64,000 nucleotides of DNA, from assembly GCA_050250665.1 (NCBI GenBank), contig JBFWOF010000012.1, positions 1-64,000 of the forward strand, in the 5' to 3' direction. The stretch is from JADKFD01 sp050250665 (GTDB lineage: Bacteria; Pseudomonadota; Gammaproteobacteria; Xanthomonadales; SZUA-5). Below, in pieces: positions 26,788 through 36,932 of this stretch. Each line of letters opens with the position of its first letter. Within the stretch, counting starts at the first letter, position 1. The position numbers were made by a program, and so were the translations under genes. The notes under the pieces were generated by a model. The model worked only from the letters and a program-made list of their open reading frames with translations, had not been told where the DNA came from and did not search any database.

Positions 26788-27274
26788 GAGGGATGCAGAG
26801 CGGTTGAATGCACCGGTCTTGATTCGATTGTCTGGAACAATCGAACACGAGCACGGCGCAAGGCGCCGAGCGCAGCCCGAAGGGCGAGGCCCATGGATGG
26901 GCCGAGTAACACCGGCGTGACGCGCGTCAGCGCGCGGCTCCGGGAGCAGTTGCGGTACAACGGAGGGATGGCAGAGCGGTTGAATGCACCGGTCTTGANN
27001 NNNNNNNNGCAGCCCGAAGGGCGAGGCCCATGGATGGGCCGAGTAACACCGGCGTGACGCGCGTCAGCGCGCGGCTCCGGGAGCAGTTGCGGTACAACGG
27101 AGGGATGGCAGAGCGGTTGAATGCACCGGTCTTGATTCGATTGTCTGGAACAATCGAACACGAGCACGGCGCAAGGCGCCGAGCGCAGCCCGAAGGGCGA
27201 GGCCCATGGATGGGCCGAGTAACACCGGCGTGACGCGCGTCAGCGCGCGGCTCCGGGAGCAGTTGCGGTACAAC
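26788..27274 (+). repeat. Tandem array of 5' tRNA-Ser halves with spacer
   Basis: The first 37 bases of tRNA-Ser, up to and including the anticodon TGA, are repeated at 26788 (one base missing), 26962 and 27099. Each is followed by a conserved spacer of about 139 bases; the full period is 176 bp (27099 to 27275). The spacer holds a hairpin (TTCGATTGT-ctgga-ACAATCGAA), the palindrome GGCCCATGGATGGGCC and the palindrome TGACGCGCGTCA. The 3' half of the tRNA appears only once, in the intact gene at 27275. The second unit is interrupted by the scaffold gap, so the copy number is uncertain. Confidence 0.9.
26999..27008. other. Scaffold gap (10 N)
   Basis: Ten N residues interrupt the second tRNA-half unit. 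By comparison with the neighbouring units at least about 47 bases are missing. Because the gap falls in a tandem repeat, whole units may have been lost. Confidence 0.99.
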
Positions 27275-27364
27275 GGAGGGATGGCAGAGCGGTTGAATGC
27301 ACCGGTCTTGAAAACCGGCGTGGTAGCGATACCACCGTGGGTTCGAATCCCACTCCCTCCGCCA
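27275..27364 (+). tRNA. tRNA-Ser(UGA) with encoded CCA
   Basis: The cloverleaf is complete. The acceptor stem GGAGGGA pairs with TCCCTCC and is followed by G-CCA. The D arm contains GCAGAGCGGTTGAATGC. The anticodon stem-loop is CCGGTC-TTGAAAA-CCGG with anticodon TGA. The long variable arm GCGTGGTAGCGATACCACC is typical of serine tRNAs. The T arm is GTGGGTTCGAATCCCAC. It decodes UCA. It is the last element of the repeat array. Confidence 0.97.
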
Positions 27365-27571
27365 CTGTCACGACACCCCACACTTCAAGGAGTGGGTGAG
27401 AACCCACGCGGGTTCGACCCGGAGGGCAGGATGCCCGGAGGGCGCGAGCGCAGCGAGTCCGCAGGACGCGGGCCATGACGGCCCGCGCTATCCCACTCCC
27501 TCCGCCATCATTGACTCCGCTGGGCCCCAGGCAGTGATACTCGCAGCTCGTTTCTCCTCGGGCTCGAATCG

Positions 27572-28297
27572 ATGTTGAAACTTCCCGAAAGCGATGCGAT
27601 TGCCGTGGACCTGATCCGCGCAATTCGCCATGGTGATGTCTCGCGCCTCCGGCAACAGCTCAAGGACATTCCCGATCTCGCGCGGGCCAGGATCGTTGAC
27701 CACAAGGGCGTCGCCCGCACGCTGCTGCACATCGTCAGCGACTGGCCGGGTCACTATCCGAATGCAGCGCAGACGGTGCAGGTTCTGGCCGCGGCTGGCG
27801 CAGATCTGAATGCACCGGTGATCAACGCCAACGCGCCGGAAACCCCGCTGCACTGGGCGGCCAGCAGCGATGATGTGGCCGTGCTGGATGCGCTGCTCGA
27901 TGCCGGAGCTGACATCGAGGCCACGGGTGCCATCTTTACGGGTGGCACGGCGATGTCCGATGCCGTGGTCTTCGCGCAGTGGAATGCGGCCAGGCGCCTG
28001 GCTGAACGTGGGGCCAGAACGGAGATCTGGCAGGCGGCGGCGCTGGGGCAACTCGCCGTGGTGCAGCAATATGCGACAGCCCAAGCTGCGCCCACAGCCG
28101 AGCAGTTCACCAACGCTTTCTGGCACGCCTGCAGAGGCGGACAGCTTGCCGTTGCCCAGTACCTGCTCACACGCGGCGCCGATCTGAACTGGGTCGGCCA
28201 TGACCGACAGACACCGCTGGATGTGGCTCGCAAGAGCGGCGATGCGGCGCTGGTGGCGTGGCTGACCAGCCTGGATGCGCGCTCGGCTGGTCGCTGA
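27572..28297 (+). CDS. Ankyrin-repeat protein
   Basis: A 241-residue protein, probably cytosolic because no signal peptide is visible. Four to five ankyrin repeats are recognisable: LIRAIRHGDVSRLRQQLKD, VQVLAAAGADLNAP, TPLHWAASSDDVAVLDALLDAGADIEA and NAFWHACRGGQLAVAQYLLTRGADLNWVGHDRQTPLDVARKSG. Such proteins mediate protein contacts; the partner is unknown. It starts about 200 bases after the tRNA and is followed 37 bases later by the VOC-family gene, perhaps as one transcript. Confidence 0.85.
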   Translation: MLKLPESDAIAVDLIRAIRHGDVSRLRQQLKDIPDLARARIVDHKGVARTLLHIVSDWPGHYPNAAQTVQVLAAAGADLNAPVINANAPETPLHWAASSDDVAVLDALLDAGADIEATGAIFTGGTAMSDAVVFAQWNAARRLAERGARTEIWQAAALGQLAVVQQYATAQAAPTAEQFTNAFWHACRGGQLAVAQYLLTRGADLNWVGHDRQTPLDVARKSGDAALVAWLTSLDARSAGR

Positions 28298-28334
28298 CAG
28301 CGCGCACCTTGCGCAATCACCGGATGTGGATGCC

Positions 28335-29213
28335 ATGAAATACCTTCCGCTGACCCGCCTGCTGCTGTCGCTGGTGCTGTCGACACCGATGTCGGCTGCG
28401 GCAGCGGAAAGCCGGGAGCCGTCCGCACCGGCAGCGATCATCGGCATCGACCATATTCCCGTGGCCGTTACCGATCTGGACTCCGCTGCCACTCGCTACC
28501 GGCAGCTGGGATTCTCGCTGAAGCCCGGCCGACATCACGACAACGGGCTGCGCAACAGCCACGTCAAGTTTCCCGATGGCTCGGGCATGGAGCTGATCTC
28601 GCCGCCTCTGGAAGCTGCAGACGATCTGGCGCAGCACTATGTGAACCACCTGCGTCAGGGCGAGGGTCCGGCCTATCTCTCTTTTCATGCCCGTGACTGG
28701 TCGGCGCTGCAATCGGCGCTGCGCTCGGCCGACATCGGCTTCCGCGATGAAGGCCTGCTGACCCTGGACGATCCCGCACTGGGTTTTCTGTTCTTCGTTC
28801 ACGACAACCGCTCGGCGAGCGACAAGCCGGAGCACTTCAGTCACGACAATGGTGCCGTCGCCATGACCGGCGTCTGGCTGGCCCTGGACGACAGCGCACG
28901 CGACAGAGTGAGGCGACTGCTGATGGCCCTCGGCGCCGCTTCCACGACCGAGACCGTATTCGCTGCCGAAGCGATCGAGGCGGAGGTCTTCCTTGTTCGG
29001 AACGGCAGAATCGTCGTACTGCCGCAGAGCCATCAGTTGCAGCTTGGGCGGCCCGTGATCAGAGCAGAGTTTCGGGTGCGCGATCTCAGCCTGATCGCAC
29101 AAGGATCAGGATCGATGGCGAGGGAATTGCGGGATGCCAAAGGCGGGCGGAACTATGTGGTGCCGCCGCAGGACGCGCATGGGATCTGGCTGGAATTCCA
29201 CCAGGCACCCTAG
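28335..29213 (+). CDS. Exported glyoxalase-like (VOC superfamily) protein
   Basis: A 292-residue protein. The N-terminal signal sequence (residues 1-24, LTRLLLSLVLSTPMSAAAA) precedes a VOC fold similar to the Glyoxalase_3 type: IGIDHIPVAVTDLDSAATRY, LGFSLKPGRHHDNGLRNSHVKF and a metal-site-like GMELISP. A second VOC-like half follows from about residue 175. Export of a VOC protein is less usual, and its substrate is unknown. The start at 28335 was chosen because the signal peptide begins there. Confidence 0.8.
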   Translation: MKYLPLTRLLLSLVLSTPMSAAAAESREPSAPAAIIGIDHIPVAVTDLDSAATRYRQLGFSLKPGRHHDNGLRNSHVKFPDGSGMELISPPLEAADDLAQHYVNHLRQGEGPAYLSFHARDWSALQSALRSADIGFRDEGLLTLDDPALGFLFFVHDNRSASDKPEHFSHDNGAVAMTGVWLALDDSARDRVRRLLMALGAASTTETVFAAEAIEAEVFLVRNGRIVVLPQSHQLQLGRPVIRAEFRVRDLSLIAQGSGSMARELRDAKGGRNYVVPPQDAHGIWLEFHQAP

Positions 29214-29342
29214 GCACCTTCATCCGCCTCCCTTTCGTTGGCGGCTCTTGTTTCCCCATATCGTTGGTGGGCTGACCGGCCCTTGAAGCAATCCGATCCC
29301 GCCGCCGGCAAGGCGACGGGACCGGTTTGTGCGCTGGTGGGT

Positions 29343-30224
29343 TCAGCTGTCGGAGTGATGATCGATCTTGAAATCGAAATGCTGCACCGCTTCCTTGCCG
29401 TACCAGCGACCCTCGACCAGCACCAGTTCCACCTCCTTGGAGATCGGGGCGTCGAAGACGGTGATGGTGGTACGCACGCGGGCGGTATCGCCCTCGATCG
29501 CAAGCACCTCAACCGCCAGGGTATCGGCAATGGCGTCCAGATCCAGTCCGTAAATGCGTACCGCCTGCTTGGCCGAGGCCAGTACCGAACCCGCCTGCGC
29601 CAGCGCCTCCTCCAGCGAGAGCATGCGCAGCTCGTCGATGCTGTCGAGGCCGGTGCCACGGATCGCATCAGTGACCAGTGTCAGCGCCTGGCGCATCGAC
29701 AGCGAACTCAGGAAATCGGTCGAGGTCAGCCAGCGCTGCAGGCCCGGCATGGCCTGTCGCAAAGCCGCGCGCTGTTCCTCGGTGAGTTCGGCATCGGGCG
29801 AAGTCAGCGCCATCTGCAAGGCGCCCAGACCCATCATGATGGCGCCTGGCGCCTGCGGACGGGCCTCGACCAGCTTGGGCTCGATCTCCTGCATCAGCCG
29901 TTCGACGGCATCGGGCGCCGTGAACTTGGCGATGGCCTCCTCGAACTCGGCACGATCCTCATCGGTGATCGGCTGCGAGCGTCCTTCTTCATAGCCCTGA
30001 CGCAACAGCTGCAACTGGGACGGCGGCACCATCGTGCGCAGCAAACCCATCAGGTCGTTGTTGCGGAGCAGATCGGCAGCGGCGCGAATCTGCGCGGCCG
30101 GATCGGGAATGGAAGTCGATGCGGAAATTGCCCGGACTTGAGCCTGCTCCTGCGCCAGCAGGGGCTGGGCGGCGCCAAACAGACTGGCAAGCATCAGGGA
30201 CATCGACAGCAGATTGCGTTTCAT
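29343..30224 (-). CDS. Exported alpha-helical protein, function unknown
   Basis: A 293-residue protein with a signal peptide (residues 1-24, cut near AQPLLAQE). The remainder is mostly helical and acidic (IRAAADLLRNNDLMGLLRTMVPPSQ, EEQRAALRQAMPGLQRWL). A beta-rich C-terminus (DTARVRTTITVFDAPISKEVELVLVEGRWYGKE) looks like an NTF2/lumazine-binding-like strand pattern. GAGGAG lies about 8 bases upstream of the ATG. It has no partner in the neighbourhood and no family I can name. Confidence 0.7.
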   Translation of the reverse strand: MKRNLLSMSLMLASLFGAAQPLLAQEQAQVRAISASTSIPDPAAQIRAAADLLRNNDLMGLLRTMVPPSQLQLLRQGYEEGRSQPITDEDRAEFEEAIAKFTAPDAVERLMQEIEPKLVEARPQAPGAIMMGLGALQMALTSPDAELTEEQRAALRQAMPGLQRWLTSTDFLSSLSMRQALTLVTDAIRGTGLDSIDELRMLSLEEALAQAGSVLASAKQAVRIYGLDLDAIADTLAVEVLAIEGDTARVRTTITVFDAPISKEVELVLVEGRWYGKEAVQHFDFKIDHHSDS

Positions 30225-30526
30225 GGCCGTACTCCTCGGGTGGGACCTTAGTGTGCTAGTGAACTACATCACCAGACAGTGTCGGAAGTCAGGGGTACAT
30301 CGAAGCCGGTGCGTGGATGCCCAAGGGTCATTGCAAGCCGCGTTTATCGGCCCGACACTGCGCACGGGCCATGAACTCGCCATCGTAGGTCACGTTGTCC
30401 GCGTCAGCGGACTACGTGACGTACAACGGCAAATCAACAGATTGCGATATGCGTTCATGGAGAGCACAGCAGCGCTTGCGCCGGCTCACATCTCTGCTTG
30501 TCGTGCCCTCTGGCCCTGAAGGTGCC
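30225..30526. repeat. Intergenic REP-type repeats, no gene
   Basis: Contains second copies of two elements of the 17464-17791 region: the 'gcccgacactgcgcacgggcc' segment (30351-30372) and the GTAGGTCACGTTG...CTACGTGAC hairpin (30386-30421). The order is the same in both places. Confidence 0.75.
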
Positions 30527-31057
30527 TCAACCCAACTCGGCCTCGGGCCAGCCCAGTTCCTGATCGGCCGGCAACTCTTCGCTGAGCACGCTGTTCAATT
30601 CCTGCTTGCTGCCGGTGTACTCATCGAAGCAGGCCTGATGCGCCGCGAGCGACATATCGTCATCGCGGCGGTAATAGCTGCTGACCCACGACAACAGAAA
30701 GGGCAGACGCTCGTCCTGCTCGGCCTTGCTCGGATACTTGTGCGGCTCCCAGGGGCGTTCGCGGCAGTTCGCGAGACAGCGTGCCTCACCCGGGTTCAGG
30801 AAAACCAGACGCGGCTGAAATTCAAGGGACACCCGGATCAGACTGGCGTAGCAGCCTTCGATCACCCAGCGCCGATGCGCGGCGCAGAAGCGCCTGACAT
30901 CGTCAGCGGCGGCATGCGGCGAGCGCGGCACGGCGATCTGATGGGGCTCCCAGGCCACGCTGTCCAGATCCAGGCTCTGCAGCTGCATGCGCTGCACCAG
31001 ACGTTTGGCCAGCGTGGACTTGCCCGAGCCGGAGTTTCCGAGGATGGCGATGCGCAT
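30527..31057 (-). CDS. Small P-loop kinase-like ATPase
   Basis: A 176-residue cytosolic protein beginning MRIAILGNSGSGKSTLAKRL; the Walker A is GNSGSGKST at residues 7-15. LDLDSVAWEP and RRWVIEGCY are typical of adenylate-kinase-like proteins annotated as topology-modulation or FlaR-like proteins. It probably phosphorylates a small substrate that is not known. The start at 31057 puts the P-loop at the N-terminus, as in relatives; a longer upstream frame runs into repeats. Confidence 0.8.
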   Translation of the reverse strand: MRIAILGNSGSGKSTLAKRLVQRMQLQSLDLDSVAWEPHQIAVPRSPHAAADDVRRFCAAHRRWVIEGCYASLIRVSLEFQPRLVFLNPGEARCLANCRERPWEPHKYPSKAEQDERLPFLLSWVSSYYRRDDDMSLAAHQACFDEYTGSKQELNSVLSEELPADQELGWPEAELG

Positions 31058-31109
31058 GGCGGAGTACCGACAGCAGCGGAACAGAGGGCGAAGATGAAAG
31101 CACAAGCGG

Positions 31110-31345
31110 GCACTTCCTGCCGAGCAAGCTCGGCACTACCAAAGCCTCGTACACCCATGCCCTGGTAGAGCGGAGCTTGCTCCGCTGCTTCTGCCGGGCT
31201 TGTGCTTCGGCCCTTCCCGCCAGCCAGAAGAGCCGTACTTCCTGCCGAGCAAGCTCGGCACTACAGAAGCCTTGTACGCCGATGCTCTGGTAGAGCGGGG
31301 CTTGCTCCGCTGCTTCTGCCGGGCTTGTGCTCCTGCTGCTGGCGG
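31110..31345. repeat. Two tandem 125-bp palindromic repeats
   Basis: GCCGAGCAAGCTCGGC at 31119 and 31244 and the paired GAGCGGAGCTTGCTCCGC hairpins make a 125-bp period. The same family is present at 42885-43285 in the opposite orientation with three units. The 303-base interval between the kinase-like and oxidoreductase genes contains nothing else. Confidence 0.88.
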
Positions 31346-31360
31346 CGTCGGTGCACGCCC

Positions 31361-32467
31361 TCAATTCAGGGTAACGACCACCTTGCCGCGGGCGCGACCG
31401 GTTTCCAGATAGCGCAAGGCCTCGGCCACCTCGATCAAGGGAAAACTGCGGTCGATGACCGGCGTGAGTTGGCCGTTCTGCATCAGATCGGCCAGCGCTT
31501 GCAGATCTACCGGCTTCAACTCGGCCAGCATGAAACCCATCTCGTGGCTGGAGAACGGCGCTCGCATCTGGGCCCAGAGGGCGCCGGACAGCGGACCGAT
31601 CCAGCGGTTGCTGCTGGGCCCACCGACGATCACCACGGATCCCCGCTCGGTCAGCACCCGCTCCAGCCTGGACAGGGAGTGGTTGCCGACCATGTCGATG
31701 ATGAGATCGTAGCGTTGCTGGCCTTCGGTGAAATCGGTCTGGGTGTAATCGATCACCTGATCGGCACCCAGCGATCGGACCAGTTCGGCATTGCGGCCGC
31801 TGCAGACGCCGGTGACCTGCGCGCCCATGGACTTGGCAATCTGCACGGCGAAGGTGCCGACGCCGCCCGAAGCCCCGTTGATCAGCACCCGCTGCCCTGC
31901 CTGCAGCCCGCCACGATCACGCAGAGCTTGCAGCGCGGTGACACCGGCGATGGCCACCGAGCCGGCCTGTTCGAAGCTGATGTTGGCAGGCTTGTGCAGC
32001 AGATTGCGGGACTCGGACAGGACCACGTATTCAGCCAGCGCTCCGCTGCGGCCACCGAAGACTTCGTCGCCCGGTTTGAAGCGCTTGACCATCGGGCCCA
32101 CAGCCTCCACCACGCCGGCAAAATCTACGCCCAACCGGCCGTCCTCTGGCGCACCGAACCCGGTCGACAGCCGCATGACCAAGGGCTCGCCGCGCAGGTA
32201 GTGCCAGTCCAGCGGATTGACCGCCGCAGCGCGCACCCGCACCAGCACCTGATCCTCGATGGGAGTCGGTTTCTCAACCGACTCCAGCCTGACCACATCC
32301 GGCGGGCCATAGCAGCGATGCGCAGCCGCCTGCATGGTCTCCGTACCGACCGGGAGCGCCGGAGCTTCGGCACAGGGCGAGTCATGGCTCAACACCAGCC
32401 CGAAGACGATGGTCGCCACCGCCAGCGTGGCCGCGAGCCCACCTAGAACCTTGTAGCGCAGTTTCAT
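31361..32467 (-). CDS. Membrane-anchored MDR-family oxidoreductase (quinone reductase-like)
   Basis: A 368-residue protein. An N-terminal hydrophobic helix (about residues 6-26, VLGGLAATLAVATIVFGLVL) anchors or exports it, which is unusual for this enzyme family. A zinc-independent medium-chain dehydrogenase/reductase fold follows: AAAVNPLDWHYLRGE, GVDFAGVVEAVG, the nucleotide motif NGASGGVGTFAVQIAKSMGA and ARGKVVVTLN at the end. It likely reduces quinones or enones with NADPH. The ATG at 32467 is preferred over a GTG 24 bases upstream because CAGGG precedes it. It is divergent from the beta-lactamase gene. Confidence 0.85.
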   Translation of the reverse strand: MKLRYKVLGGLAATLAVATIVFGLVLSHDSPCAEAPALPVGTETMQAAAHRCYGPPDVVRLESVEKPTPIEDQVLVRVRAAAVNPLDWHYLRGEPLVMRLSTGFGAPEDGRLGVDFAGVVEAVGPMVKRFKPGDEVFGGRSGALAEYVVLSESRNLLHKPANISFEQAGSVAIAGVTALQALRDRGGLQAGQRVLINGASGGVGTFAVQIAKSMGAQVTGVCSGRNAELVRSLGADQVIDYTQTDFTEGQQRYDLIIDMVGNHSLSRLERVLTERGSVVIVGGPSSNRWIGPLSGALWAQMRAPFSSHEMGFMLAELKPVDLQALADLMQNGQLTPVIDRSFPLIEVAEALRYLETGRARGKVVVTLN

Positions 32468-32665
32468 TGTTGGCCGCCCTGCATCCGTCACCGGATTCGA
32501 TCATGTGCCCGGCTGCCGATTCGGGCCACCCCCAAAGGTAGGTGTCAAGTTGCCGGGCGTTCAGGCCAGGCACGGTTGCCGCGGATCGCCACCGGAGCGC
32601 CTGAACCGTGCCACAACCCTCATCTACCGTACAGCCCAACTGAAAGTCCAACCCCAGGAGAGGCC

Positions 32666-33592
32666 ATGCACACCCCCGACTCACGCCGTCGCCGCACCTT
32701 GCAATGGCTGGCCTGCACCAGCCTGTGGCCGCTTGCAGGGATGCAGGCTGCGAACTCGAAAGCGCTGTATGGTGCATCTACGCTGTCCGAACTCGAGCGC
32801 CGATCCGGCGGCCGCCTCGGCGTCTGCGTGATCGACAGCGGCAGCGGTCGCAGCCTGGCATGGCGCGGCGACGAGCGCTTCGGCATGTGTTCGACCTTCA
32901 AGCTGCTGCTGGCTGCCATCGTGCTGCGCGAGGCCGATGCCGGCCGGCTGTCGCTGGACACGGTGTTGCCCTACACCCAGGCCGACATGGTGCCGTACGC
33001 GCCAGTGACCGAACAGCATCTGGCGGCTGGCGGCATGTCCATCGGGGCGCTCACCGAGGCGACCCAGACCACCAGCGACAATGTCGCCGCCAATCTGCTG
33101 ATCCGGCAACTGGGTGGACCCGCACAGATCACCGCCACGCTGCGGGCGATGGGCGACAGCATCACGCGTCTGGACCGCCTCGAACCGGAAATGAATCTGG
33201 TACCGGCGGGCGAAGAGCGGGACACCACCAGTCCGTGCGCCATGGCCGATACGGTCGCCGACATCCTCGCCGGTGACTGGCTCTCGGCCTCTTCCCGGTC
33301 ACAACTTCGGGATTGGCTGATTGCCACACGCACCGGCGCGCGCCGCATCCGCGCCGGACTGCCTGCAGGCTGGACCGCCGGCGACAAAACCGGCACCGGC
33401 ATCGCGCCGTCGATGGCCAACAAGTACAACGATGTCGCCGTGATCTGGCCGGCCGGACGCAAGCCGGTGGTGGTCGCCGCCTACTTTGAGGCCAGCGCCC
33501 ACTTCGAAAATATGCGCGATGAGGACGAGGCCGTGCTGGCCGACGTCGGCCGGATAGCGGCTGAATGGATCGAATCATTGCCGGCAAGGTAG
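32666..33592 (+). CDS. Class A beta-lactamase, L2-like, Tat-exported
   Basis: A 308-residue periplasmic serine hydrolase. The N-terminus has a twin-arginine type leader (DSRRRRTLQWLA). All class A motifs are present: S76-T-F-K within CSTFK, S137-D-N, the omega-loop E173-P-E-M-N and K241-T-G. Sequence around TTSDNVAANLLIRQLGGPAQITATLR and RLDRLEPE resembles L2 of Stenotrophomonas. A Cys precedes the active-site Ser, but no Cys lies just after KTG, so the disulfide of class A carbapenemases is not expected. After KTG there is a longer loop (IAPSMANKYN). AGGAG lies 7 bases upstream of the ATG. No ampR-type regulator gene is adjacent. Confidence 0.93.
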   Translation: MHTPDSRRRRTLQWLACTSLWPLAGMQAANSKALYGASTLSELERRSGGRLGVCVIDSGSGRSLAWRGDERFGMCSTFKLLLAAIVLREADAGRLSLDTVLPYTQADMVPYAPVTEQHLAAGGMSIGALTEATQTTSDNVAANLLIRQLGGPAQITATLRAMGDSITRLDRLEPEMNLVPAGEERDTTSPCAMADTVADILAGDWLSASSRSQLRDWLIATRTGARRIRAGLPAGWTAGDKTGTGIAPSMANKYNDVAVIWPAGRKPVVVAAYFEASAHFENMRDEDEAVLADVGRIAAEWIESLPAR

Positions 33593-33720
33593 CCAGGCGC
33601 TCTTCGCTTCACATCCCGGAGAGCGCTTCGCGCACTTCCGGGCTACAGAAGGCAACTTCATGAGGGGGCGACCGATTTCTCCATCCAGCAACAAGCGTCC
33701 GGACAAGTCTGGACCTGCGA
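33593..33720. repeat. REP fragments between beta-lactamase and S46 peptidase genes
   Basis: A partial copy of the 8471-type element (CCCGGAGAGCGCTTCGCGCAC) is at 33607-33652, and a GTCCGGACAAGTCTGGAC palindrome is at about 33697-33714. The latter recurs as GTCCAGACTTGTCTGGAC near 41910 and 56277. Confidence 0.65.
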
Positions 33721-33763
33721 AAGGATGGCAGAGGCCCAGAACTCACGACGATCGCCGCTTGCC

Positions 33764-33769
33764 TATACT
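33764..33769 (+). promoter_or_regulatory. Candidate -10 box (TATACT) of a leaderless transcript
   Basis: TATACT ends 7 bases before the ATG at 33777, exactly as before ispB. The context GCCTATACTCGGCCGCATG resembles GCTATACTGCGATGCATG at ispB. No Shine-Dalgarno lies between the box and the start codon. Confidence 0.45.
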
Positions 33770-33776
33770 CGGCCGC

Positions 33777-35963
<2,187 letters not shown>

Positions 35964-36029
35964 AATAGCCCGGCCGAGCAGGCGCGCTTGCTGCTGATCC
36001 GACACCAATGGTTCTGGACTACCCGACCC

Positions 36030-36932
36030 ATGAACGATGCCGCCGACGCTCCCAATATCCTCTGCATAGGCTCGGTGCTCTGGGACATCATCGGCCGCAC
36101 ACCAGCCCATATGCGCGCCGGCAATGATGTCCCCGGCCGCATCTCCCGCGTTCCGGGCGGTGTGGCCATGAACATCGCCATGACTCTGGCACGCTTTGGT
36201 CTGCGCCCTGCACTGCTGTCGAGCGTCGGCCGCGATCCTGAAGGCGAGGACCTGATCATGACGGCGCAGCGCATGGGCCTGAACTGCGACTTCCTGTATC
36301 GATCCGAGGATTTGCCGACGGATCGCTACATGGCGATCGAGGCAGCCAACGGCCTGATTGCCGCCATTGCCGATGCGCATTCGCTGGAAGCCGCCGGCGA
36401 CAAGATCCTGCGGCCTTTGGCAGACGGCCGCCTGGGAACTGCGAATGCACCGTGGGCCGGCGTGGTCGCGCTGGATGGAAATCTGACCGAGTCGCTGCTG
36501 GCGGATATTGCCCGGTCGCCGCTTTTTGCCGGTGCCGACCTGCGGGTGGCACCGGCGAGCCCGGGCAAGGCCGAGCGGCTGCTGCCACTATTGGCGCACC
36601 CGCGGGTGACGCTGTATCTGAACCTGGAAGAGGCCGGGCTGCTGTGCCAATGCCGCTATGAGAATTCGGCGGCCGCCGCCGTCGGTTTGTTGGCGCGTGG
36701 AGCACGCCGCGTCCTGGTGACCAATGGTGCCCAGACCGCCGCCGATGGCCAGCGTGCGGGCATACTCGAACGCACTCCGCCGACCGTGATGGTCACGCGG
36801 GTGACGGGCGCCGGCGACACCTTCATGGCGGCCCACATTCAATCGGAAATACGTCTGGCCGATCCCGCCACGGCGCTGGACCACGCGCTAGAAGCGGCCG
36901 CGCGCCACGTCTCTGGAGATATTCCTTCATGA
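36030..36932 (+). CDS. psuK: PfkB-family kinase, probable pseudouridine kinase
   Basis: A 300-residue ribokinase-fold enzyme. It has the N-terminal PfkB region (ILCIGSVLWDIIGRTP...RVPGGVAMNIAMTLARFG) and the anion-hole/catalytic motif GAGDTF near the C-terminus. Overlap of its last four bases with psuG (ATGA) and the PsuK-like N-terminus point to pseudouridine kinase, which makes pseudouridine 5'-phosphate. A different PfkB sugar kinase is possible on motif grounds alone; the gene pairing decides. It follows the S46 gene by 66 bases. Confidence 0.87.
   Translation: MNDAADAPNILCIGSVLWDIIGRTPAHMRAGNDVPGRISRVPGGVAMNIAMTLARFGLRPALLSSVGRDPEGEDLIMTAQRMGLNCDFLYRSEDLPTDRYMAIEAANGLIAAIADAHSLEAAGDKILRPLADGRLGTANAPWAGVVALDGNLTESLLADIARSPLFAGADLRVAPASPGKAERLLPLLAHPRVTLYLNLEEAGLLCQCRYENSAAAAVGLLARGARRVLVTNGAQTAADGQRAGILERTPPTVMVTRVTGAGDTFMAAHIQSEIRLADPATALDHALEAAARHVSGDIPS

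Noticed and set aside
25335..26807. Open frames of up to 427 codons opposite the pseudouridine synthase gene and over the 104-bp units
   Set aside because: They are antisense to a clear enzyme gene and continue into repeats. The translation is repetitive and low-complexity.
26788..27274. 5' tRNA-Ser halves considered as additional tRNA genes
   Set aside because: The variable arm, T arm and acceptor 3' strand are missing in all three copies, so no cloverleaf can form.
32666..33592. Beta-lactamase considered as a class A carbapenemase
   Set aside because: The Cys before the active-site Ser is present, but no Cys follows KTG, so the disulfide typical of KPC/SME/NMC-type enzymes cannot form.
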